Shown piece after piece: positions 25,950 through 34,818 of a stretch of DNA of 64,000 nt (the first letter of the stretch is position 1; every line of letters begins with the position of its first letter). A program made the translations under genes and the position numbers. Under the pieces are notes generated by a model. The model made no database searches and was not told where the DNA came from. It worked only from the letters and a program-made list of their open reading frames with translations. Where the stretch lies: assembly GCF_003428335.1 (NCBI RefSeq), contig NZ_CP031704.1, positions 1,798,001 through 1,862,000 of the forward strand. Reading direction: 5' to 3'. The stretch is from Solimonas sp. K1W22B-7 (GTDB taxonomy: Bacteria > Pseudomonadota > Gammaproteobacteria > Nevskiales > Nevskiaceae).

Positions 25950-27395
25950 ATGCCCGCCCAGACGCCCCAGACCCTGCATGCCTTCCGCGACGACGCGCTG
26001 GCCGACCACGACGCCGTGGCCCTGGCCCGCCTGGTCCGCTCCGGTGAACTGAGCGGCCGCGAGGTGGCGGCTGCCGCCATCGCCCGCGCCGAGGCCGTGG
26101 GCGCGCTCAATGCCGTGCAGGCCGAGGCCTACGAGACCGCCCTGCGCCGCAGCGCGCGTCCGGGCGCCTTCGGCGGCGTGCCGACCTTCGTCAAGGACAA
26201 CACCGATGTGGCCGGCCTGCCGACGCGCCATGGTTCCGACGCCGTGCCGGGCAAGCCGGCGGCGGCCGACGGCGCCTTCGCCCGCCAGTACCTGGCGCAG
26301 GGCTTCACCGTGCTGGGCAAGAGCCGCCTGCCGGAGTTCGGCTTCAACGCCAGCACCGAGTTCCTGCGCCACGAGCCCACCCGAAACCCCTGGCACACCG
26401 ACTACTCCAGCGGTGCCTCCTCCGGCGGCTCCGCGGCCCTGGTCGCGGCCGGCGTGGTGCCGATCGCCCATGCCAACGACGGCGGCGGCTCCATCCGCAT
26501 CCCCGCCGCCTGCTGCGGCCTGGTGGGCCTGAAGCCCACGCGCGGCCGCTTCATCGACGGCGAATCGGCGCGCAGCCTGCCGGTGAACATCGTCTCCGAG
26601 GGCGTGGTGACGCGCAGCGTGCGCGATACCGCGCATTTCTTCGCCGGCATGGAAGGCACCTGGCGCAATCCCAAGCTGCCGGCCATCGGGCTGGTGGAAG
26701 GGCCGGGCAAGAAGAGCCTGCGCATCGGCCTGTCTTTCGACTCCATCAATGGCCATGCCACCGATGCCGAGACGCGCGCAACCGTGGCAGCGACCGCGAA
26801 GCTGCTGGAAGGCCTGGGCCACCGCGTCGAGGAACTGGTGCTGCCGGTGAAGCCCTCGTTCCCCGGCGACTTCCGCCTCTACTGGGGCATGCTGGCCTAC
26901 TCGGTGTCGCGCTTCGGCAGCAAGGTCATCGCTCCGGGATTCGACGCTTCCAAGCTCGACAACCTCAGCCTGGGCCTGGCCGACATGTACCGGCGCAATA
27001 TCCTGCGCACGCCGCTGATGCTCTACCGCCTGCGCAAGTCCTACGACGACTACGCCCGCATGTTCCGCAACTACGACGCCATCCTCACGCCGGTGCTGGC
27101 GCATGTGACGCCCAAGCTCGGGCATCTGTCGCCGCGCCAGGACTTCGAGCCGCTGTTCGACAACCTGCTGCGCTACGTCGGTTTCACGCCGCTGAACAAT
27201 GCCGCCGGCAGCCCGGCGATTTCGCTGCCGATGGGCGCGAGTGCCGAAGGCCTGCCGATCGGCGTGCAGATCGCCGCCGCGCATGGCGCCGAGCGCACCC
27301 TGCTGGAACTGGCCTACGGCCTGGAGGAGGCGCAGCCCTGGCGGCGCATCCAGGATGTGTCCGCCCCCAAGCGCCGCCGCGCCCGCGCTGCATAG
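25950..27395 (+). CDS. Amidase signature-family enzyme
   Basis: 481 residues with the amidase-signature triad: Lys82 (FVKDN), cis-Ser near 157 in SSGASSGGSAAL, and the nucleophile Ser181 in DGGGSIRIPA. It hydrolyses an amide, such as a carboxamide, nylon oligomer or aryl-acylamide; the closest type cannot be resolved. There is no signal peptide. The ATG at 25950 is the first sensible start; upstream in-frame sequence is antisense to the kinase gene. The yajD gene follows after 13 bp and may be co-transcribed. Confidence 0.88.
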   Translation: MPAQTPQTLHAFRDDALADHDAVALARLVRSGELSGREVAAAAIARAEAVGALNAVQAEAYETALRRSARPGAFGGVPTFVKDNTDVAGLPTRHGSDAVPGKPAAADGAFARQYLAQGFTVLGKSRLPEFGFNASTEFLRHEPTRNPWHTDYSSGASSGGSAALVAAGVVPIAHANDGGGSIRIPAACCGLVGLKPTRGRFIDGESARSLPVNIVSEGVVTRSVRDTAHFFAGMEGTWRNPKLPAIGLVEGPGKKSLRIGLSFDSINGHATDAETRATVAATAKLLEGLGHRVEELVLPVKPSFPGDFRLYWGMLAYSVSRFGSKVIAPGFDASKLDNLSLGLADMYRRNILRTPLMLYRLRKSYDDYARMFRNYDAILTPVLAHVTPKLGHLSPRQDFEPLFDNLLRYVGFTPLNNAAGSPAISLPMGASAEGLPIGVQIAAAHGAERTLLELAYGLEEAQPWRRIQDVSAPKRRRARAA

Positions 27396-27408
27396 CCAGG
27401 AGAAGACC

Positions 27409-27786
27409 ATGGTCATCAAGAAAACCGTGATCGACAACGCCAAGCTCGACCAGATCGTGGCGGATGCGCAGCGCAATGCCGCGACCCGCGACGCCGGCTA
27501 CCGCGAGCGCGCACTCAAGATGTATCCCTGGGTCTGCGGCCGCTGTGCCCGCGAGTTCACGCGCGTCAACCTGCGCGAGCTGACCGTGCACCACCGGAAC
27601 CACAACCACGACTACAACCCCGAGGACGGCAGCAACTGGGAGCTGCTGTGCATCTACTGCCACGACAACGAGCACTCGCGCTACACCGACAACGACGGCC
27701 GCAAGGCGTCCGGGGAAAGCACGCAGAACGTGGCGACCGGCAATCCGTTTGCGGATTTGAAGGCGATGATGGGGAAGAAGTCGTAA
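27409..27786 (+). CDS. yajD: YajD-like HNH nuclease family protein
   Basis: 125 residues with an HNH fold: zinc-type pairs C43-x-x-C46 and C81-x-x-C84, and the catalytic HH at 61-62 in ELTVHHRNHNHDYNPEDGSNW. This is the YajD family of gammaproteobacteria, of unknown biological role. The ATG at 27409 has AGGAGAAG just before it. Its length (E. coli YajD is about 115 residues) and unbroken motif suggest it is intact. A REP doublet carrying an IS30 copy begins about 15 bp after its stop. Confidence 0.88.
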   Translation: MVIKKTVIDNAKLDQIVADAQRNAATRDAGYRERALKMYPWVCGRCAREFTRVNLRELTVHHRNHNHDYNPEDGSNWELLCIYCHDNEHSRYTDNDGRKASGESTQNVATGNPFADLKAMMGKKS

Positions 27787-27866
27787 GCAGTTTTGAAGAA
27801 CTGTCATACCGGCGGAAGCCGGTATCCAGTCATGCAGGGGCTACTCACGTCGAGGACTGGATGCCG

Positions 27867-28893
27867 TGAGTTCACAAACCAAATGCAACACCCTATTACG
27901 AGGGTGCTGCAATGGGACGCAAGAGCTTTGAGCAATTTGGAATCGAGGAACGGTGTGAAATTGCCCGCCGGCGCCAGGCCGGGGAGTCGATCCGGCAAAT
28001 TGCGGCAGCTTTGGATCGCGCGCCATCGAGCGTTTCTCGGGAGCTGAAGCGCAACACCGGTGCCAAGGGTTACCAGAGTGTCTATGCCGGTGAGCAGGCG
28101 CGGGCGCGCCGCTGGCAAGGTAGCCGGCTACTGCGCTGTGCCGAGCTGCAGGAGCAGGTTCTGGAGGGGTTGCGCCGTGGCTGGTCCCCGGAGCAGGTAT
28201 CGCGGCGGCTGGCCCAGCAGGGCCTGCAGATCAGCTACGAGAGCATCTATCGCTTCATTGCCGCCCAGATCGCCCGGACCAACGACTATGCCTGGCGTCT
28301 CTATCTGCCCCGAGCCAAGAGCAAGCGCGGGTTCCGCGGCCGCAAGGGCGGCAGCCCGGCAGAGCACATCCAGCAGCGGGTTTCGATCGAAAAACGCCCC
28401 AAGGCCGCAGCTGACCGGCGCCAGGCAGGACACTGGGAGGCCGACCTGATGCTCTTTGCGCGCTATGGCCAGGCCGTCCTGACCCTGCATGAGCGGACGT
28501 CCCGCCTGACCGCGATCGTGCGCCAGCCCAGCAAGGCTGCCGCACCGGTCGCTCAGACGCTCAAGGCCCTGCTAGCCCCGCTGCCCCCAGCCCTGCGCCG
28601 CAGTATCACCTTCGACAACGGCACCGAATTCGCCTTGCATCACACCCTGCATCAGCCCCTGGGTTTGCGGACCTATTTCTGCGATCCGCATTCCCCCTGG
28701 CAAAAGGGCGGCGTCGAGAATGCCAACGGGCGCTTGCGTCGCTGGCTGCCCCGGGGAACCAATGTCGAAGACCTCTCCCCAGACCAACTCCTGCAGATCG
28801 CTCAGATCTACAATCACACGCCACGCAAGTGCCTCGGCTTCAAAACCCCAGCCGAGGTCTTCGCCAAAGTGTTGCATTTCAAATGTGAATCCA
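27867..28893 (+). mobile_element. IS30-family insertion sequence
   Basis: About 1.03 kb with imperfect inverted ends of 25 bp: the left end has TG..TTCACA....AAATGCAACAC, and the right end is its complement with about 19 matches of 25. It contains one transposase gene and sits inside a REP palindrome, a target type that IS30 elements are known to favour. Exact ends and target duplication are uncertain by a few bases. Confidence 0.8.
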
Positions 28894-28916
28894 CCTGCCG
28901 GCTTCCGCCGGCATGA
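27912..28916 (+). CDS. IS30-family transposase
   Basis: 334 residues: an N-terminal helix-turn-helix (about 8-48, RQIAAALDRAPSSVSREL), a second DNA-binding segment (ERL-type, WSPEQVSRRLAQQGLQISYESIYRFI), and a DDE RNase-H catalytic core with D178 (HWEADL), D235 (TFDNGTEF) and E269 (GGVENANGRLRR). All three acidic residues are present and the frame is unbroken, so it may be active. The last codons run through the right inverted repeat into the flanking REP DNA, which suggests that the stop codon is supplied by the insertion site. Confidence 0.95.
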   Translation: MGRKSFEQFGIEERCEIARRRQAGESIRQIAAALDRAPSSVSRELKRNTGAKGYQSVYAGEQARARRWQGSRLLRCAELQEQVLEGLRRGWSPEQVSRRLAQQGLQISYESIYRFIAAQIARTNDYAWRLYLPRAKSKRGFRGRKGGSPAEHIQQRVSIEKRPKAAADRRQAGHWEADLMLFARYGQAVLTLHERTSRLTAIVRQPSKAAAPVAQTLKALLAPLPPALRRSITFDNGTEFALHHTLHQPLGLRTYFCDPHSPWQKGGVENANGRLRRWLPRGTNVEDLSPDQLLQIAQIYNHTPRKCLGFKTPAEVFAKVLHFKCESTCRLPPA

Positions 28917-28919
28917 CAA

Positions 28920-29918
28920 TTACGGCTTCCCGCGCCCGAACTTCCCCGGCTTCCTTTCCGGCTTCTTCGGCGCCAGGCTCTCGCGCCAGGCCGCGATGCG
29001 CTGCGGCGACAGCTCGCGTACCACCGCGCAGCCCGGTTCGCGCTGGTGCCTGCAGTCGCTGAAGCGGCAATGCGCCGCCAACTGCAGTACGTCCGAAAAA
29101 TCGTCCTCGACCCGCGCCTGTTCCTCCGACAGCTTCAGCTCGCGCAGCCCCGGCGTGTCGATCAGGCAGGCGCCGCCCGGCAGCCGCCGCAGGAAGCGGG
29201 CGGTGGTGGTATGCCGGCCGAGATCGTCCTGATGGGCCTGGGTCGCGCCGGTGCGCTGCGTCTCCGTGCCGAGCAGGCTGTTCATCAACGTAGACTTGCC
29301 GACGCCGGAGGAGCCGAACAATGCCAGCGTCTGTCCCGCCGTGAGCCAGGGAGCGAGCAGCTCCGGCGCCTGCGGGCTGCGGGCATCCATGGTGACCACC
29401 GCGGTGTCCGGCGCCAGGCCGGCGATTTCGCGGCGCTGCGCCTCGGCGTCCTGCGCGCGATCGAGCTTGGTCAGCACCAGCACGGGGGTGACACTGCTGG
29501 CCACGGCCATCAGCCGGTAGCGCAGCAGGCGCTCGGGGCTGTAGTCGCCGTCCAGGCCCATGACCAGCAGCGCAGTATCGACGTTGGCCACCAGCCGCTG
29601 GCGGCGTCCGTCCTCGCGCGTACGTTCCAGCAGGCTGCGCCGCGGCACGAGTTGCGTCAGCCAGTCACCCTCGTCCTGGTAGCGCGCCCAGTCGCCCACC
29701 GCCACGCCGTCGCCGGCCTTGGTCAGCTCCTGGTGCAGCGCGGGATGGTTGCGTGCGCTGAACTCGCGCTCGCCGTCATGGACACGGTACTCGCTGCGAT
29801 GCTGCTCGATGATCCGCACCGGCCGGCCGGGGACCGGCGGCAGCTGCTCCAGCGCCGCCGCCAGCCCGGCGTTCCAGCCCAGCCTTGCCAGTTCGTCGCG
29901 GAGGGGATTGCCGGTCAT
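28920..29918 (-). CDS. rsgA: Ribosome small subunit-dependent GTPase A
   Basis: 332 residues with an OB-fold N-terminus and the circularly permuted GTPase order G4-G5-G1-G2-G3: TKLD (150-153), then GSSGVGKST (202-210), then DTPGLREL, and a C-terminal zinc knuckle (CRFSDCRHQREPGC). RsgA matures the 30S subunit, with GTPase activity stimulated by the ribosome. The long N-terminal region agrees with the YjeQ-like variant group in proteobacteria. Its stop is only three bases from the REP/IS30 element. No operon partner is evident. Confidence 0.93.
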   Translation of the reverse strand: MTGNPLRDELARLGWNAGLAAALEQLPPVPGRPVRIIEQHRSEYRVHDGEREFSARNHPALHQELTKAGDGVAVGDWARYQDEGDWLTQLVPRRSLLERTREDGRRQRLVANVDTALLVMGLDGDYSPERLLRYRLMAVASSVTPVLVLTKLDRAQDAEAQRREIAGLAPDTAVVTMDARSPQAPELLAPWLTAGQTLALFGSSGVGKSTLMNSLLGTETQRTGATQAHQDDLGRHTTTARFLRRLPGGACLIDTPGLRELKLSEEQARVEDDFSDVLQLAAHCRFSDCRHQREPGCAVVRELSPQRIAAWRESLAPKKPERKPGKFGRGKP

Positions 29919-29985
29919 GGAGTGTCGCGGGGGAAGGTGAGGACGGATTTTAGCCGGCCCGGGACTTCCCCGTTGCGCCGGCGCC

Positions 29986-32106
29986 CTACGGCTGGAAATT
30001 CAGCTCCACGCCCGCGAACCAGCTGCGGTCCGGTGCCGGCTCGAAGAAGCGCAGGTTGGTGTCGTTGACGATCACCGAGCCGGCGTAGGTCTTGTCGAAC
30101 AGGTTGTCGACGCGCACGAAGGTCCCCAGCGAGCCGCGGCCGAAGGGACGCAGCCAGGCCAGGCGTGCGTTGACCACGCGGTAGGACTCGGCCTCGTCGC
30201 TGTTGAGGTCGTTGACCGGCACTGCGGCCGAGTGGCGGACGTCCAGCGCCGCCGACCAGCCGGGCAGGGCACGGCGCCAGGCCAGCTCCAGGAAGGCGTT
30301 GTGGCGGGCAATGCCGGGCACCTCGTTGCCCTTGCTCACGGTATTCACGATCGGGTTGGCGGCTGTGCCGGTGAGGTAGCTGAAGGTTTCGTCGAACTCG
30401 GCGTCGAGGTAGTCCGCCGCCAGCTGCAGCGACCAGTCGCCGGCGATCTTCAGCGCCAGGCTCGCTTCGGCACCGCGGCGTTGCGTGTCGGCGTTCTGGA
30501 AACTGGCACGGCCGCCGCTGCTGCGCGCGGGCACGATGTCGTCGTCGCTGCGGGTGTCGAACAGCGCCAGCGTGAACAGACCGGAACGGGGCAGGGCACG
30601 CTTCCAGCCGATCTCGAAGGTTTCGCTGCGCGCGGCGTTCAGGCCGAAGTTGAAGCCGGCAGAGCCATCGGACCGGTAGGACGCTTCGTTGACGGTCGGC
30701 GTTTCGAAGCCGCGGCCCCAGCTGCCGTAGAAACTGCTGGCCGAACACCACTGGTAGCGCAGTGCCAGCGCCGGCGTGGTGGCGCTGTAGCGGTGGTCGC
30801 CGCTGTCGTCGCTGTTCGCGCCGACGACATAGTGATCCTCGGAGTCGAACTCCACCTCGCTGTGCCGCACGGCACCGAGCAGGCTCCAGCGCTGCGACAG
30901 CAGCCACTCGCCGCTGAGGAACTGGTCGAAGCTGTCGACCTGGTTGTCCTCGTCGCGGCGCAACGCACCGCGCACGCCCAGCGTGCCGCCGACGAAATTC
31001 TCGTAGCCCTTGCGGTTCTCGTTCAGGGCCTGCAGCTGCAGGCCGGCGCTGAGACTGCCGCGCGGCAGCTTCATGGTGTAGCGCCCGTCGGCGCCATAGC
31101 CTTCGCGCTCCAGGTCGATCACGCCGCCGGAATGCGTGGCCGGCGCCTGCGCCCCCACCGGAATCGACTGGAACTGCAGCACACGGCGCGCATTGGCATA
31201 CGTCGCCAGCTCCAGGCTGTCGCCGCCGGCGAACTGCTGCTCGTAACGCAGGCCGCCGACGCGGTCGTTGAGGCTCTTGCGCGTGTTGAACATCGTCGCG
31301 GCGGGATCGGCCTGGCGCGGGTCGGCGTCGAACTGGGCGCGGTTCAGGCCCAGCGGATCCTGCGCCTCCGGCTGCGACAGGCTGTTGAACAGCAGGCTGA
31401 TGCGCTTGCCGGCGTCGACCTGCCAGCTGGCGGTGGCCGCCACCTGGTCGCGCTGCGCGGCACTGTGGTCGCGGTAGCCGTCGGTCTTGAAGCGCAGGCC
31501 CTCCACGCGGTAGCCGAGGCGCCCATCCAGCGCCTGGCCGGCGGCCGAGGCCGAGGCGCGCCAGGTATCGTCGCTGCCCATGACGGTGCGGGCCTCGTAG
31601 GTGGTTACCGCGGGTGGCGGCGCCGAGAAGGCGGCGATCACGCCGCCGGAAGCATTGCCGTAGGGATAGGCCAGCGGCCCGCGCAGCACTTCGACGTGGT
31701 CCAGCGAGGAGATCGACATGCTCGAGGGCTGACCCTGGCCGTCGGGCGCCGTCAGCGGAATGCCGTCGAGCCGCAGCTGCAGGCCACGCACGCCGAACGT
31801 GGAGCGCGCGCCGAAGCCGCGGCTCTGGATCTGCAGGTCCTGCGCATAGTTCTGGCGGTTGCGCACGTTGATGCCGGGCACCCGCGCCAGGCTCTCCGAC
31901 AGGCCGATCTGCGGCTGGGTCCAGGACAGGTCCTCGGCGTCGACGCGGCCGATCGCGGCGGGCGCCTCCACCTCGGGACGGGGAGTGGGCACGCCGCTGA
32001 CGACCACCGGCGGCAGTTCCACCGGCGCCTCTGCGGCGCGGGCAGCGGACAGGGTGAGCGGCAGCAGGCCGAGAGCGAGCAGGGAACACGAGGGAAGTTT
32101 GAGCAT
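29986..32106 (-). CDS. TonB-dependent outer-membrane receptor
   Basis: 706 residues: signal peptide (about 1-24), a TonB-box-like VVVSGVP segment after it, a plug domain (SESLARVPGINVRNRQNYAQDLQIQSRG split over about 67-96; VRGLQLRLDGIPLTAPDGQGQ; VEVLRGPLAYPYGNASGG), and a 22-strand-type barrel ending in an aromatic residue (VELNFQP). The plug and barrel resemble the FecA/ferric-citrate-like and PfeA-like siderophore group, but the ligand is not decided by sequence. It is a lone gene followed upstream by a small secreted-protein gene on the same strand. Confidence 0.88.
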   Translation of the reverse strand: MLKLPSCSLLALGLLPLTLSAARAAEAPVELPPVVVSGVPTPRPEVEAPAAIGRVDAEDLSWTQPQIGLSESLARVPGINVRNRQNYAQDLQIQSRGFGARSTFGVRGLQLRLDGIPLTAPDGQGQPSSMSISSLDHVEVLRGPLAYPYGNASGGVIAAFSAPPPAVTTYEARTVMGSDDTWRASASAAGQALDGRLGYRVEGLRFKTDGYRDHSAAQRDQVAATASWQVDAGKRISLLFNSLSQPEAQDPLGLNRAQFDADPRQADPAATMFNTRKSLNDRVGGLRYEQQFAGGDSLELATYANARRVLQFQSIPVGAQAPATHSGGVIDLEREGYGADGRYTMKLPRGSLSAGLQLQALNENRKGYENFVGGTLGVRGALRRDEDNQVDSFDQFLSGEWLLSQRWSLLGAVRHSEVEFDSEDHYVVGANSDDSGDHRYSATTPALALRYQWCSASSFYGSWGRGFETPTVNEASYRSDGSAGFNFGLNAARSETFEIGWKRALPRSGLFTLALFDTRSDDDIVPARSSGGRASFQNADTQRRGAEASLALKIAGDWSLQLAADYLDAEFDETFSYLTGTAANPIVNTVSKGNEVPGIARHNAFLELAWRRALPGWSAALDVRHSAAVPVNDLNSDEAESYRVVNARLAWLRPFGRGSLGTFVRVDNLFDKTYAGSVIVNDTNLRFFEPAPDRSWFAGVELNFQP

Positions 32107-32150
32107 GCCGGATATTAGCCTGCCGGCACCACCGGATTGCTCACCCGAAA

Positions 32151-32513
32151 TCAGGGGGTAACGGGCTTGCAGTTGGGTACCGGCTTGCTGCAGACGATCT
32201 CGCCGGAGCAGTACCAGCGTTCGCGACGCTCCAGCACCAGCGGCGTGCCGCCTTCGGCGGATACCACCGACTGCTTGCGCGGCGCATCGTGGCCGCAGCG
32301 GACCTCGGTCAGCGAGGGCTCGCCAAGCTGGCCGCAGTAGCGCCGGGCCTCGGTGCCCAGCAGCTCCCGCGCGTGGGCCTCGGACTCGAAGCTGATGAAG
32401 CCGCCGGAACGACCCTGTTTCACCACTTCATCGCAGTTCGCGGGTGGTGCGGCCAGGGCGGGCAGGCAGGAGAAACAGAGAACCAGGGCCAGCGAACGCG
32501 AGGAGACGGTCAT
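32151..32513 (-). CDS. Small secreted cysteine-containing hypothetical protein
   Basis: 120 residues with a signal peptide (about 1-22, PALAAPP) and six cysteines in the mature part, in the order ANCDEV, RYCGQL, VRCGHD, WYCSGE, IVCSKP and NCKP, which suggests disulfides in the periplasm. There is no recognisable domain. It is upstream of the TonB receptor gene on the same strand, 44 bp from it, so it could be co-transcribed. I cannot assign a function. Confidence 0.55.
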   Translation of the reverse strand: MTVSSRSLALVLCFSCLPALAAPPANCDEVVKQGRSGGFISFESEAHARELLGTEARRYCGQLGEPSLTEVRCGHDAPRKQSVVSAEGGTPLVLERRERWYCSGEIVCSKPVPNCKPVTP

Positions 32514-32612
32514 GGGGGGCTCCGGCCGGGCGGGGGACCCATCTTAAGCCTCGTGGCGGCCATTTCTACCGCAGTCGGGGGATGAACCGGGCCGGGGACC
32601 GCGCCATGCTTG

Positions 32613-32638
32613 AAAAACATTGTTGAGGAAATGTTTTT
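32613..32638. promoter_or_regulatory. Palindromic operator candidate before the Rieske operon
   Basis: Arms AAAAACATT and AATGTTTTT (9 bp, perfect) separated by 8 bp, about 58 bp before the first Rieske gene. AT-rich symmetry stands out in this GC-rich DNA and fits a repressor site at the promoter. Confidence 0.45.
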
Positions 32639-32695
32639 GTCCGACAATGAATCCGGGGAGAGGGCCGCGCCTGGCGGCATAGCGAGGACAGCAAG

Positions 32696-33865
32696 ATGAG
32701 CACAGACAACAGGAAGGGTGGCGATCTCAACGCGCAGGCGGAGACGCTCAAGCGCAGTTCCGCCGCCACGGCGCAGCGCAACATGATGACGATTCCCCGC
32801 CATGCCGACGGCTCGCCGCGCTACGCGCGCGGCTGGCACATGGTCGGCTGGAGCGATGAATTCCCGCAGGGCGAGCCGGTACCGCGCGACTACTTCGGCA
32901 TGCGCCTGGCCTTCTTCCGTGGCGAGGACGGCAAGATCCGCTGCCTCGACGCTTTCTGCCCGCACCTGGGCGCCGACCTGTCGGCCGGCAAGGTCTTCGG
33001 CAACGAGTTGCAGTGCCCGTTCCACAAGTGGCAGTACCATGGCGACACCGGCAAGTGCGTGAAGATTCCGTACTGCGACAAGATCCCCGGCAAGGCCAGG
33101 ACCCGCGTCTTCAAGACGCTGGAGATCAACGACACCGTGCTGATCTGGTTCGACCCGGAGGGCGGCGAGCCGGACTACGACATCCTGCCGCTGGAGGACT
33201 ACAACGCCAAGGGCTGGACCCAGGGCTGGCGCCGTTTCAAGATCACCATCCGGACGCATCCGCGCGAAGTGATCGAGAACACCGTGGACAAGGGCCATCT
33301 GCTGCCGATCCACGGCTACGACGTCGACACCTGGCTGCCGGTCTGGGACGGTCACATGACCGGCGAGTTGATGTGGGGCAAGCACACGCGCCTGGCCGCC
33401 GACGCGCAGGACGACAAGCTCTACGTGCGCTCGCTGACCTTCGGACCGGCCTACCAGTACACTTGGCAGGCGCAGGACTCCAAGCAGTTCGACTCGGCCA
33501 TCCTCACCGCCTGGTGCCCGATCGACGAAAGCACCATCGAGTACTGGTTCGGCGTGATCGTGAAGGCCAACTCCGCGGAGTTCCCGCCGGAGCACCTGGA
33601 GGCCGCCGCGCAGGGCTACTGCGAGGCCTCGTACCAGGCCTTCATGGAAGACGTCTACATCTGGGAGCGCAAGCTGTTCCGCCCCGAGCCGACGCTCTGC
33701 GCCAACGACGGTCCCATCGCCAAGCTGCGCCGTTGGTACAGCCAGTTCTATACCGACCGCGCGCAGGTCGACAACAGCATGTTCCGCAACAGCAATCTGA
33801 AGTGGACCGTGCACGACCTGCGTGACAACACCCAGGGGGTTCTCGCCGCTCAGAGCGCAGACTGA
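32696..33865 (+). CDS. KshA-like Rieske oxygenase, first of a pair
   Basis: 389 residues. The Rieske [2Fe-2S] motif is C88-x-H90 with CPHLGADLS and C107-x-x-H110 in CPFHKW. The C-terminal catalytic domain carries the mononuclear-iron segment ENTVDKGHLLPIHGYD (Asn, Asp, His, His) typical of the KshA/VanA/DAF-36 group. Such enzymes hydroxylate or demethylate steroid-like rings and need a reductase, not found here. It starts the operon, and its TGA overlaps the next ATG. In bacteria, Rieske enzymes of this group act at C-9 (KshA) or C-4 methyls (SdmA) of steroids; which one applies is not known. Confidence 0.88.
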   Translation: MSTDNRKGGDLNAQAETLKRSSAATAQRNMMTIPRHADGSPRYARGWHMVGWSDEFPQGEPVPRDYFGMRLAFFRGEDGKIRCLDAFCPHLGADLSAGKVFGNELQCPFHKWQYHGDTGKCVKIPYCDKIPGKARTRVFKTLEINDTVLIWFDPEGGEPDYDILPLEDYNAKGWTQGWRRFKITIRTHPREVIENTVDKGHLLPIHGYDVDTWLPVWDGHMTGELMWGKHTRLAADAQDDKLYVRSLTFGPAYQYTWQAQDSKQFDSAILTAWCPIDESTIEYWFGVIVKANSAEFPPEHLEAAAQGYCEASYQAFMEDVYIWERKLFRPEPTLCANDGPIAKLRRWYSQFYTDRAQVDNSMFRNSNLKWTVHDLRDNTQGVLAAQSAD

Positions 33866-34818
33866 TGTCTGCCGTAAGGCTGCCGGAGCGGCGAGGGCCT
33901 TCCACGCCCGATCCGCGGCCGGCGATCCCCAACGGCTGGCTCGGCATCGGCTACTCGCAGGACGTGGGGCAGGGCCAGGTGGTCTCGCGCCATATCCTGG
34001 GTCGCGACCTGGTACTGTTCCGCGGCAACAGCGGCGCGCTGAGCGTCGCCGACGCCTACTGTCCGCACCTGGGCGCGCACCTTGGCGGCGGCAGTGTTGT
34101 CGATGACTGCCTGCGCTGTCCCTACCATCACTGGCACTTCGGGCAGGACGGCGCCTGTACGCAGGTGCCGTACTCCAAGGTCGTGCCGAAAGCGGGCCTG
34201 AGCACCTGGCTCGTGCGCGAGATCAACGGCTTCATCTTCGTCTGGCACCACGCCGCCGGTGCGCCACCCTCCTGGGAGATTCCGCCGCATCCGGCGCTGA
34301 GCGATCCGAGCTACGGCTTCGTCGCCACGCGCGAGCATTTGTTCCGCGGCCACCCGCAGGACATCTCCGAGAACGGCGCCGACTTCGCCCACTTCATCGC
34401 CATCCACGGCTGGGACGGCGTCAAGCTGAAGTTCACGCCGGAAGGCCACAGCTACCGCGTGGGCTACGACACCGAGGGCGTGGACACCGGCTACGGCGAG
34501 GCCGGCACCGTTGAGGTCGATTCGCTGGCGGTCGGTCCCGGCTACACCTACACGCACTACAGCGGCGAGCGCGACTGGCTGATGATCAGCTGCTTCACGC
34601 CGGTGGACCCCGGCACGGTCTACCTGCACCAGCTTTACTACGCGCGCCGCGGCATGTCGCCGCAGCTGATGCGCAGCCTGATCGATGCGGTGTACGCGGA
34701 ATGGCGCAAGGACATCCGCATCTGGGAAACCAAGGCTTATTGGGAAAATCCCGCCGTGGTCGCGGGCGACGGACCCATCGGCCAGTTCCGGCGCTGGTAC
34801 CGGCAGTTCTATGTCTGA
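33865..34818 (+). CDS. KshA-like Rieske oxygenase, second of a pair
   Basis: 317 residues with Rieske ligands C66-x-H68 (YCPHLGAHLG) and C85-x-x-H88 (CPYHHWHF), then catalytic-iron residues in ENGADFAHFIAIHG. The C-terminal WRKDIRIWETKAYWENP helps define the KshA/SdmA-like group. It is shorter than its neighbour at the N-terminus but otherwise intact. It starts within the stop of the first oxygenase (TGATG) and ends overlapping the next gene by eight bases, so the two are expressed together. Whether both are active oxygenases with different sites of attack, or work on the same substrate in turn, is inference. Confidence 0.88.
   Translation: MSAVRLPERRGPSTPDPRPAIPNGWLGIGYSQDVGQGQVVSRHILGRDLVLFRGNSGALSVADAYCPHLGAHLGGGSVVDDCLRCPYHHWHFGQDGACTQVPYSKVVPKAGLSTWLVREINGFIFVWHHAAGAPPSWEIPPHPALSDPSYGFVATREHLFRGHPQDISENGADFAHFIAIHGWDGVKLKFTPEGHSYRVGYDTEGVDTGYGEAGTVEVDSLAVGPGYTYTHYSGERDWLMISCFTPVDPGTVYLHQLYYARRGMSPQLMRSLIDAVYAEWRKDIRIWETKAYWENPAVVAGDGPIGQFRRWYRQFYV

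Larger units (their letters stand above)
27803..28917. repeat. REP doublet interrupted by an IS30-family element
   Basis: Left part 27803-27866 (GTCATACCGG...GGTATCCAGTC...GACTGGATGCCG) and right part 28894-28917 (GCCGGCTTCCGCCGGCATGAC) together reconstruct the doublet seen intact at 39036-39115. The IS lies between them. The unit is non-coding. Confidence 0.75.
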
